From contig BDSW01000041.1 of assembly GCA_002898175.1 (NCBI GenBank), positions 1 to 34,815 of the forward strand: a DNA stretch of 34,815 bases. Direction: 5' to 3'. This DNA comes from a bacterium BMS3Abin04 (lineage in GTDB: Bacteria > Bacteroidota > Ignavibacteria > Ignavibacteriales > Melioribacteraceae). Under the pieces are notes generated by a model. It did not search any database, was not told the origin of the DNA, and was given only the letters and a program-made list of their open reading frames with translations. This document shows positions 9,222 to 15,027 of this stretch, one piece after another; the first letter of the stretch is position 1, and every line of letters begins with the position of its first letter. The position numbers were made by a program, and so were the translations under genes.

Positions 9222-10157
9222 TCAACTATCCACGGTCAATTCTTCCACGTTCCATTCTTCTTCTATTTCAGAATCACTCTTTCTAACAATATTGAATATT
9301 CCCGTGAATAAAGATAATTCACTTCCCCAAAACCAGATTTTGAACCATACTCTAAGCCAGACAAACACTTGCTGAACCAGAACAACAACAAGAAACGTAA
9401 TTTTTGATCTTATAAAAATTTCTTGCGAGAATATCAAATAAGCAGCAATTGCTGAAATCGGCAGGATTAAAAGAAGCAGAAACAAAAAAACAACTTTGAA
9501 AAAATATCGAAATACAAATTTGGTTGAAAGCCAAAAAGAAGCAATAGCCTTACGGGATTCGTTTACAAACATTATCACTTTGCTGTAATCGGAAATAAGA
9601 AAAATAAGGGAACTGAGAATTAATTGAACTACAACGCCGGCAATAAATACATAAACAAGCGTCGCTTCACTTTCAACCGATTTACTCAGTCCGGTTAAAA
9701 TTAAAGTTAATGGAAAATATACAATTACTAAAATTATAACTTGGAGAATAAAATTAATTAAAGCTAATTTTAAGAAAGGTAAAATGTAATTTCCGCATCC
9801 GTAAAAAAATTCTTTCAGTGAAAACTTGTTTTCCTTGTTGTAAATAATATGTAGAATTCCACCGCTTAAAAAAACACTAAAAATTATATAAAAAATTGAA
9901 ATCCAAAAGATAATAGAAGTAAACGGTTTTATAGCTTTACCCGAATGCAGAAGGAAATCGCTGTAAGAAGTAAAATCGAATCCATGCAGTAAAGAATAAA
10001 CAGACATCGAATATCCCATTTCATTTTTCATTACTCTAAAAAATGGAACAGCGACCGTAAGCCCAAGAAGAAGAATTATCAAATAAATAAGACTAGTCAT
10101 TTTTTTAGATTTAACCGCCGAGGTAAATCCTTTTGAATATGCTTTTAGTAAATTCAC
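9222..10157 (-). CDS. Integral membrane protein of unknown function
   Basis: The 311-aa protein begins at a GTG codon with AGGAAA about 5 nt upstream. It contains about six hydrophobic helices: SLIYLIILLLGLTVAVPFF, SIIFWISIFYIIFSVFLSGG, LALINFILQVIILVIVYFPL, LVYVFIAGVVVQLILSSLIF, VVFLFLLLLILPISAIAAYL, and ITFLVVVLVQQVFVWLRVWF. The C-terminal tail is acidic (SDSEIEEEWNVEELTV). The layout resembles generic DUF4013/glycerophosphoryl-phosphodiesterase-membrane-domain-like proteins, but I cannot place it in a named family. It stands 104 bp downstream of the M1 peptidase on the same strand and may share its transcript. Confidence 0.75.
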   Translation of the reverse strand: MNLLKAYSKGFTSAVKSKKMTSLIYLIILLLGLTVAVPFFRVMKNEMGYSMSVYSLLHGFDFTSYSDFLLHSGKAIKPFTSIIFWISIFYIIFSVFLSGGILHIIYNKENKFSLKEFFYGCGNYILPFLKLALINFILQVIILVIVYFPLTLILTGLSKSVESEATLVYVFIAGVVVQLILSSLIFLISDYSKVIMFVNESRKAIASFWLSTKFVFRYFFKVVFLFLLLLILPISAIAAYLIFSQEIFIRSKITFLVVVLVQQVFVWLRVWFKIWFWGSELSLFTGIFNIVRKSDSEIEEEWNVEELTVDS

Positions 10158-10261
10158 GTTATTTCCTATAACTGTTTTCTAACTGATGAAAATTTTTCTT
10201 ACTCCTTTATAAAATTACCACAACGAATAAATAAAGGAAAAATATTTAAATTTATAACATC

Positions 10262-12277
10262 TTAAAATAACATTGAAAAGGACAACATGGTGTTTTCGAC
10301 CCAGAACAAAACTTTAGATGCATATTTCCAAACCACCGATGTCCTCGGTTTTCTGCTAAGACTATTATTTTCCAGGTTAATATCAATTGCAAGTTTATTA
10401 TAAGGATCGACTTTTGCCCAAGCTATTCTTTTTGATTTAACATATTTGAAAACCTTAACTCTTCCCTTCCCGTTCCACCTTTCCAAAATTTCTGAACCAT
10501 TATCAAAATGAACCAGAATTTCGACAGGCATCTTAACTTCGCCAAGCCTGTCTATATAAATTTTAGATTCGTAAAGTTTCGATGATTGTTTTTTAGAAAG
10601 AGAATCCGTCCGGGGAACCACTTTATTCGAATCATCAAATATTCCTCTATCCTTATTGATTTTTCTCGTTCTGATACTTGATAATCGATAGTCGCAAACA
10701 CCCGTTCCGTAAAGCACTTGATCGAAAAACCAATTCAAGTTATTTCCCAAATACGAATCATTCTTTTCAAACATTATTTCATTTACAACATTGATAAAAT
10801 CCCTTCCCGTAGGATGTTTGAATTTCCATTTTTCGAAATAAGTTTTCATAATTTTATTCATAGTTTTCAATCCAACCAATCTTTCAAGTGTAGTCATCCA
10901 AGTTGCGGTTTTATTATACGTGATTGTTCCGTAATTTCCTTCCTTGTACTTCCATGCAAAATTGGCATCGGGTGCAGCTTTAGGATTACGCATTCCAACG
11001 TAACCCGCTCTCATAAATTCAAAATCGCCAAAATGGAAACCGAATAAATTAAACACCGAGGTTTTTTTACCATAAAAATGATTCATGATTCGCGTCTCGA
11101 AATAAGTATTAAACCCTTCGTCCATCCAAGCTTCTTCAAATTCATTCGTTGCAAGCAATCCCATAAAGTAATTATGACCGAATTCATGAACAGTTACATC
11201 CTCAATCAATTTCATCCCTTCGGGAATTCCCCAAAGAGCCATTGTTGTAAAAAAAGTCGGATATTCCATACCGGTAGCAGCCGATGCATAATAAGGCGGA
11301 TCAACCAATGTAACCGTTGTGTAAGGATAAACTCCGAGATTATCATTAAAGTAATCAAGCGCATTGATAAGCGAACTAATAAACCTGTCTTTCATATAAA
11401 GATGATTAGGCTGCAGCAGCGCTTTAATTTGAACATGTTTCCATCGTGTTTCAACAACTTTATAATGCTTGAATGCCGTCCAGGCAAAATCTACAACATC
11501 TTCAGCTAAATAGTTAACGGTTTTTGTGCCGTCTGTATTTATCTTGGTGTTTATATGCAGCCCTGTTGCTCCAACTACATATTCTTTTGGTAATGTGATT
11601 GAAATATCATAATTCCCAAAATCGGCATAGAACTCAGTATTAGAATGATATTGATGACAATTCCAACCACCTTTTGTTGCAAAACGTTGACCGGGAACTT
11701 CATATACACCAATTTTAGGGAACCATTGTGCTATTAAAAAATAGTCTCTGCTAAAACCCGAACGGGCAACAACTTTAGGTAATTTAGTTTGAAATTGAAT
11801 ATTTAATACTATAACGGATTCGGGTAAAACAGGTTTATCCAGCTTAACGCTTATAACCGTACGATCATCTTTGTTGTTATCGTCCGGGTGAATAAACCGG
11901 ATATTATTTTTAAGCTCGTAACCGTTTTCGCCTTTCATAGATTCAACATTTACCCATCCCCAATCCAAAGTATCTTTTGCTTTAATATTTTCTCCCCGGA
12001 ATCTATGTCCGCCTTCTTTATAAAAAGTCGACTTTGTATTTTTAAATGCATTGAGATACATATGAAACCGGAGTTCTTTAATAGTATCTGCCGAACTATT
12101 TTTCCAAGTTAAGATTTCCGATCCAACTATTTGTTTTGTAGTTGGGTTAAATTCAACATTCATTTTATAATTGGCAATTCGAGGACTTAAGGGTTTATCG
12201 GAAATTGTGGGTTGTGCGATGGAAGTTGATGATGAAATTAAAGTAAATATTATTAGAAAATTTTTTATGCTTCTCAT
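10262..12277 (-). CDS. Secreted M1-family zinc aminopeptidase
   Basis: The 671-aa protein starts with a signal peptide (MRSIKNFLIIFTLISSSTSIAQ), so it is periplasmic or surface-exposed. It contains the gluzincin signature HEFGH (364-368) with the third zinc ligand Glu387 in EAWMDEGFNTY, exactly the HEXXH-X18-E spacing of M1 peptidases. The substrate-binding GAMEN-type loop is represented by TGMEYPTFF (336-340), a variant common in Bacteroidota M1 members. The N-terminal region (about 30-240) is the beta-sandwich domain. Such enzymes release N-terminal residues from peptides. The C-terminus lacks an ERAP-like alpha domain. The gene is flanked downstream by the unknown membrane protein and upstream by a 500-bp non-coding stretch. 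Confidence 0.93.
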   Translation of the reverse strand: MRSIKNFLIIFTLISSSTSIAQPTISDKPLSPRIANYKMNVEFNPTTKQIVGSEILTWKNSSADTIKELRFHMYLNAFKNTKSTFYKEGGHRFRGENIKAKDTLDWGWVNVESMKGENGYELKNNIRFIHPDDNNKDDRTVISVKLDKPVLPESVIVLNIQFQTKLPKVVARSGFSRDYFLIAQWFPKIGVYEVPGQRFATKGGWNCHQYHSNTEFYADFGNYDISITLPKEYVVGATGLHINTKINTDGTKTVNYLAEDVVDFAWTAFKHYKVVETRWKHVQIKALLQPNHLYMKDRFISSLINALDYFNDNLGVYPYTTVTLVDPPYYASAATGMEYPTFFTTMALWGIPEGMKLIEDVTVHEFGHNYFMGLLATNEFEEAWMDEGFNTYFETRIMNHFYGKKTSVFNLFGFHFGDFEFMRAGYVGMRNPKAAPDANFAWKYKEGNYGTITYNKTATWMTTLERLVGLKTMNKIMKTYFEKWKFKHPTGRDFINVVNEIMFEKNDSYLGNNLNWFFDQVLYGTGVCDYRLSSIRTRKINKDRGIFDDSNKVVPRTDSLSKKQSSKLYESKIYIDRLGEVKMPVEILVHFDNGSEILERWNGKGRVKVFKYVKSKRIAWAKVDPYNKLAIDINLENNSLSRKPRTSVVWKYASKVLFWVENTMLSFSMLF

Positions 12278-12781
12278 TTATTTACCCATTTATATTTAGA
12301 GTATTGTTTTGTATTGAGCAATAGCAAGAACAAGATTAAGAGCAAAAAATAAAATAGACTACTTTGGTAAGTTAAGACAATGAAAGATACAAATTTCGAG
12401 TGAAAATATCTTTACCGCGAATATCAATAACAATTTAGATTTTAGTTCCCGAAATATACAGCGTATCTCCCGTTTACCCCATGCGGAGGAGTTCGCAAGG
12501 TTTTAATATAACGATGTTGCCGATAAGCTGCTGCCCTACTTGTCCCGCTGTTTTTGCGGGAAAATAACGATGCAGCATTGTCCGACAACACCTAATTATT
12601 AAAATTATTTTTTTATAATCGAACTACTGTGAACCTACAATTCAGTACGAACGACGGAAAACCCCTTTGAAATTACAAGTACAACATAGCGTACCGCTTT
12701 CCGGCTTAGCTCAACACAGGATTATATCGAAGTCCGGCTATCACCGGATTCGGTATGAATCATTTATAACGTTATACCTTT
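12278..12781. other. 504-bp non-coding stretch with palindromic elements, likely mobile-element relic
   Basis: No credible ORF is present on either strand. The left part next to 12277 should contain the M1 peptidase promoter. The rest holds the compound palindrome at 12508-12590, a CCGG-CTATCA-CCGG inverted repeat near 12734-12747, and the 12-bp palindrome TATAACGTTATA (12765-12776) adjoining the antitoxin stop. Base use is less AT-rich around 12480-12560 than in other spacers. Confidence 0.5.
12508..12590. repeat. Compound imperfect palindrome, attC/REP-like
   Basis: The element combines two direct copies of ATAACGATG (12508-12516 and 12564-12572), an imperfect inverted pair GTTGCCGATAAGCTGC (12516-12531) versus GCAGCATTGTCCGACAAC (12572-12589), and a central perfect hairpin TCCCGC/GCGGGA with a 7-nt loop (12543-12561). 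Neither strand has a U-tract, so it is not an obvious terminator. The nested-hairpin plan resembles attC recombination sites or REP elements. That identity is inference. Confidence 0.4.
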
Positions 12782-13015
12782 TTATAAATCAAATTCATCC
12801 GCTTTGACATTGGCAACTTTTTTAAGTGCTTTCTTAAATTTAGTTTTACTTGCTCTTTTGGCTCTATTTGCTATATATTCTTCGGTCATAATTGCAGAAA
12901 TTTTTTCAGCTAACGCAGATGATACTAATTGATTAATAGAAGTATTTTCTTTTTTAGCTAAGTCTCTAGCTTTTTTATGTAATGATTCTGGTAATCTTAA
13001 ACTAATGGTACTCAT
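12782..13015 (-). CDS. Ribbon-helix-helix antitoxin (HicB/CopG-like)
   Basis: The 77-aa protein opens with an RHH DNA-binding motif: the beta strand STISLRLP, then ESLHKKARDLAKKENTSINQLVSSALAEKI. This closely matches the HicB/CopG-type antitoxin fold. The basic C-terminal part (RAKRASKTKFKKALKKV) ends acidic (ADEFDL) and probably wraps the toxin. Its ATG overlaps the toxin stop by 4 bp and is preceded by GGAGAG inside the toxin gene, so translation is coupled. The order toxin-then-antitoxin is the reverse of most RHH systems. It probably binds the palindrome over the promoter (13444-13461) and represses the pair. Confidence 0.85.
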   Translation of the reverse strand: MSTISLRLPESLHKKARDLAKKENTSINQLVSSALAEKISAIMTEEYIANRAKRASKTKFKKALKKVANVKADEFDL

Positions 13016-13440
13016 AATTTCTCTCCAATTTTTTTTAGTAACTCTTTAGGAGTAAGTGCTTTTAAATTAAATTTTTCTATATTCTTGAAATCCTTTTTGT
13101 TGAAAGTAATTACATAATCACATTCAGATTCAACAGCTAGTTCAAGAATCATATCATCTTTTAGGTCCTTTAGAAAAGGTCTCCATAGATAGAATATTTT
13201 TCTTTTCTTCCCAATTAAACAGATATAATCTAAAATATTATTAATTTCAGTGAAATTAAGTTTAATTTGAGACTTACTCCTTTTTATAACATCTTCATAT
13301 TCTAATATTAGTGGTACTGAAATAAAAACACTAAAACGACTATCGTCAATAATTGACAATAGCTTAAAAGAAAAACCATTTCGTGATTTTAATGCAGAAA
13401 CAATAACATTAGTATCAATAACAATTTTTAGTTTTTTCAT
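13012..13440 (-). CDS. PIN-domain toxin (putative ribonuclease)
   Basis: The 142-aa protein belongs to the PIN family of putative toxins. The N-terminal strand KIVIDTNVIVSAL carries Asp9. Further acidic or polar active-site candidates are Glu47 (LILEYEDVI), Asp95/Asp96 (LKDLKDDMILELA) and Asn114/Asp117 (VITFNKKDF). This is the metal-binding set of Mg-dependent PIN ribonucleases, which as VapC-like toxins cleave RNA. It is full length with no sign of inactivation. The start codon sits only 6 nt after a TATAAT box and has no Shine-Dalgarno, suggesting a leaderless mRNA. It overlaps the antitoxin gene by 4 bp. The RNA target is unknown. Confidence 0.88.
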   Translation of the reverse strand: MKKLKIVIDTNVIVSALKSRNGFSFKLLSIIDDSRFSVFISVPLILEYEDVIKRSKSQIKLNFTEINNILDYICLIGKKRKIFYLWRPFLKDLKDDMILELAVESECDYVITFNKKDFKNIEKFNLKALTPKELLKKIGEKL

Positions 13441-13443
13441 AAA

Positions 13444-13461
13444 GGTATTATATGCAATACC
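13444..13461. promoter_or_regulatory. Palindromic operator overlapping the -10 box
   Basis: GGTATT-ATATGC-AATACC is a perfect 6-6-6 inverted repeat covering the TATAAT box and the start of the spacer. Its position fits autorepression by the RHH antitoxin, which binds dyads. Binding is inferred. Confidence 0.6.
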
Positions 13462-13475
13462 AATAAAAAAGTCAA
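13447..13475 (-). promoter_or_regulatory. Sigma-70-type promoter of the toxin-antitoxin pair
   Basis: On the minus strand TTGACT (13470-13475) is followed after exactly 17 nt by TATAAT (13447-13452), then ACCTTT and the toxin ATG at 13440. A start site 6-7 nt beyond the -10 box falls at or next to the ATG, so the transcript would be leaderless. Confidence 0.75.
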
Positions 13476-13571
13476 GAAATTAATTTTACGAAGGTATAGC
13501 GGCGTTGCAAATTATATGTTTCCGATAAATTTAACAAACGCAATTTTATAAACAAATTTGAGGTATATACG

Positions 13572-13691
13572 ATGTACACAGAAATAATCAACCGTATGAA
13601 AGAGAATATGCAATTGCATGGATTTTCTCAAAGAACTCAAGAGACATATCTTTACCGGGCGCAAAAGATAAAAGAACAAATATGTGAATAA
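13572..13691 (+). pseudogene. N-terminal remnant of a tyrosine recombinase/integrase (39 codons)
   Basis: An ORF too short for the track reads MYTEIINRMKENMQLHGFSQ and continues RTQETYLYRAQKIKEQICE before TAA. This matches the start of the SAM-like N-terminal (core-binding) domain of integron-type and related tyrosine recombinases, where a pattern such as LRLRGYS-RT-KNYL is conserved. A Shine-Dalgarno GAGG lies upstream of the ATG. Nothing of the catalytic domain (R-HxxR-Y) follows: the next gene, 92 bp away, is an unrelated GYD protein on the other strand. It is therefore a truncated relic. It lies divergent from the TA pair, the arrangement expected of an integron integrase and its first cassette, but that relation is inferred. 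Confidence 0.65.
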
Positions 13692-13750
13692 TACTGCCCG
13701 ACAGGACTTAATATAACTATACTTTAATCCCCAAAGATTATTCAGTAACA

Positions 13751-13768
13751 GCGAAAGAGAACTTTCGC
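13751..13768. repeat. Small perfect hairpin downstream of the GYD gene
   Basis: GCGAAAG pairs with CTTTCGC around a 4-nt loop AGAA, 16 nt beyond the GYD stop. On the minus strand it is not followed by a U-tract, so terminator function is doubtful. It may belong to the recombination relic. Confidence 0.4.
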
Positions 13769-13783
13769 TTTACAAAACGTTTG

Positions 13784-14080
13784 TTAGATCTCTTTTGTTA
13801 ACTCCGAAAACTTTTTATACGGGAAAGCAATTAAACTTTCTGCAAAAAATGCTCCGTTCGCAAGTCCAATCATAGAAACTTTAGCTGCTGTTTCAACATC
13901 GGGAGCTTCATAAATATCCATGAAGTCATATTTACCCAACAAAGCAAAATGAGAAATAAACTTAACTTCAGGACACTTTTCTTTAACTTGTTCAAGCCAA
14001 ACCCGCCCCAATTCAGGTCTGTCCTTAATTTGCTTTAACGATTCCGGAGATAATTTAGTGAGTAGAATAAAGGTTTGCAT
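13784..14080 (-). CDS. GYD domain-containing protein
   Basis: The ORF track begins at 14113, but the ATG at 14080 (MQTFILLTKLSPESLKQI) has a strong AAGGAGG seven bases upstream and matches the usual family start, giving 98 aa. The sequence fits the small GYD family (PF08734): an N-terminal FILLTKLS strand, a HFALLGKYDFMDIYEAPD core with the diagnostic GxYD motif, then ETAAKVSMIGLANGAFFAESLIAFPY. These are ferredoxin-like alpha/beta proteins, probably oligomeric and cytoplasmic, with no established reaction. The gene is a single transcription unit upstream of the recombination relic, and its stop lies inside one of the inverted boxes. Confidence 0.8.
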   Translation of the reverse strand: MQTFILLTKLSPESLKQIKDRPELGRVWLEQVKEKCPEVKFISHFALLGKYDFMDIYEAPDVETAAKVSMIGLANGAFFAESLIAFPYKKFSELTKEI

Positions 14081-14228
14081 AACTTTCCTCCTTAATATTA
14101 ATGACATATTCATTATTGAGACAATTTTCTTAATTCAGCAGGAAGGATTAAAAACTAATTTATGCGAAATTTACCATGAGCAAAATTTATTGCTTTTCAA
14201 AATTTTTCAGAACCAACAACAATGTAGT

Positions 14229-14510
14229 TTAATTGCTTATTTTCACGCCTTTCCAGAATGCGATATAACCCCTAATCGGTTTTGCGGCATCTTTAGGATT
14301 AGGATAATACCAAGCGGCGTCACGGTTAACTTGGTCATTTACAACAATATCATAATAATTTGCTTCCCCTTTCCATGGACAAGTAGTATGCGTGTGACTT
14401 TTATTTAGGAATTCCATATTTACAGAATCCGGCGGAAAGTATTGATTACCTTCGACAGAAACGGTTTCATCGCTTTCCGCCAGAACAATATCGTTCCAAA
14501 CAGCTTTCAT
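14229..14510 (-). CDS. DUF427 domain protein
   Basis: The 93-aa protein matches DUF427 (PF04248): MKAVWNDIVLAESDETVSVEGNQYFP, then the SHTHTTCPWKGEANYYDIVV core (the CPWKG motif is characteristic), AAWYYPNPKDAAKPIRGYIAFWKGV at the end. The fold is a small beta barrel and no enzymatic role is established. Full family length, no signal peptide. The start is supported by AAGGAGC just upstream of ATG. It lies between a CBM48 protein gene and the GYD gene on the same strand, with gaps of about 50 and 150 bp, so co-transcription is possible but unproven. Confidence 0.85.
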   Translation of the reverse strand: MKAVWNDIVLAESDETVSVEGNQYFPPDSVNMEFLNKSHTHTTCPWKGEANYYDIVVNDQVNRDAAWYYPNPKDAAKPIRGYIAFWKGVKISN

Positions 14511-14557
14511 TTTGCTCCTTCAATAAACCATTCCGGAAATAAAAAAATTTGGAGTAC

Positions 14558-14869
14558 TTATACAGAAATTACAGAATTTTCAGCATCGGGGTAATAAGTA
14601 GGAACATGTTTATCGGCTTCTTTATCGTTTATCCAAGTTTCCCCGTCCAGCAAATAACGGAACTCATATTCTTTGCCTTTTAGTAAACTCATCGTAACTG
14701 TAAAAGACTTATCTTTTTTTAATTTTTTCATTGGTGTTGCATGAATGTCCCAATTATTAAAATCTCCGACTAAGCAAGCTTCTTCAAATTTTTTACCTAA
14801 CTCCGGAGGCACGTTAAATGTAACCTTACAAAGGTCTTTTGTTTTTAAATACTTCTTTCTGATAGCCAT
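14558..14869 (-). CDS. CBM48/glycogen-binding (isoamylase early-set) domain protein
   Basis: The track starts at 14911, but ATG at 14869 (MAIRKKYLKTKDLCKVTF) has GAGGG four to five bases upstream and removes an unconserved 14-residue extension, leaving 103 aa. The body is one early-set carbohydrate-binding module: VTFNVPPE, EEACLVGDFNNWD, ATPMKKLKKDKSFTVTMSL, GKEYEFRYLLDGETWINDKEADKH. The GDFNNW and YxFRYxxDG motifs match AMPK-type glycogen-binding modules. Stand-alone copies are widespread in Bacteroidota and Proteobacteria and are thought to bind glycogen or regulate partner proteins. No glycogen enzyme is encoded nearby. Confidence 0.87.
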   Translation of the reverse strand: MAIRKKYLKTKDLCKVTFNVPPELGKKFEEACLVGDFNNWDIHATPMKKLKKDKSFTVTMSLLKGKEYEFRYLLDGETWINDKEADKHVPTYYPDAENSVISV

Positions 14870-14955
14870 TTTTCCCTCTTTTTTATTTGTTTTATATAAC
14901 CAAAATATCAATTAAAAATAAAAACAACAATACTAAAATATAAAACTGTCGAACA

Positions 14956-14999
14956 ATTGTTATTTTTATTACGGTTTTACATTATAAAAATACAACAAT
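14956..14999. terminator. AT-rich stem-loop downstream of the lamin-tail gene
   Basis: ATTGTTATTTTTAT pairs with ATAAAAATACAACAAT (2-nt bulge) around a 14-nt loop, 28 nt beyond the stop of the leftward 1284-aa gene. It is AT-only in much of the stem and could act as a weak terminator. A chance structure in AT-rich spacer cannot be excluded. Confidence 0.35.
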
Positions 15000-15027
15000 A
15001 TTTAGACTTCTTTGTGCAATCCAAAAC

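Larger units (their letters stand above)
12770..13501. repeat. 11-bp inverted repeats bracketing the toxin-antitoxin pair
   Basis: CGTTATACCTT (12770-12780) and AAGGTATAGCG (13491-13501, reverse complement CGCTATACCTT) match at 10 of 11 positions in inverted orientation and enclose exactly the two TA genes plus their promoter. They could be ends of a small non-autonomous element or recombination boxes. No target duplication was recognised. Confidence 0.4.
13532..13786. repeat. 9-bp inverted boxes TAACAAACG / CGTTTGTTA flanking the integrase remnant
   Basis: TAACAAACG (13532-13540) and its perfect reverse complement CGTTTGTTA (13778-13786) enclose the integrase fragment. The right box overlaps the TAA stop of the GYD gene. 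TAACAAACG resembles the R''-L'' end of integron attC sites (ATCTAACAAACG and GTTAAAT read on the minus strand fit RYYYAAC and GTTRRRY). The 255-bp spacing is too long for a normal attC. Confidence 0.4.

Noticed and set aside
11078-11509. 143-aa plus-strand ORF
   Set aside because: It is antisense to the catalytic region of the M1 peptidase, and the translation is Cys/Ile/Phe-rich shadow sequence.
12543-12561. TCCCGC/GCGGGA hairpin as a terminator
   Set aside because: Neither strand has a U-tract after the stem and no gene ends nearby; it is better viewed as part of the compound palindrome.
12481-12567. 28-codon ORF MRRSSQGFNITML...
   Set aside because: It runs through the compound palindrome, has no SD or family resemblance, and is explained by chance.
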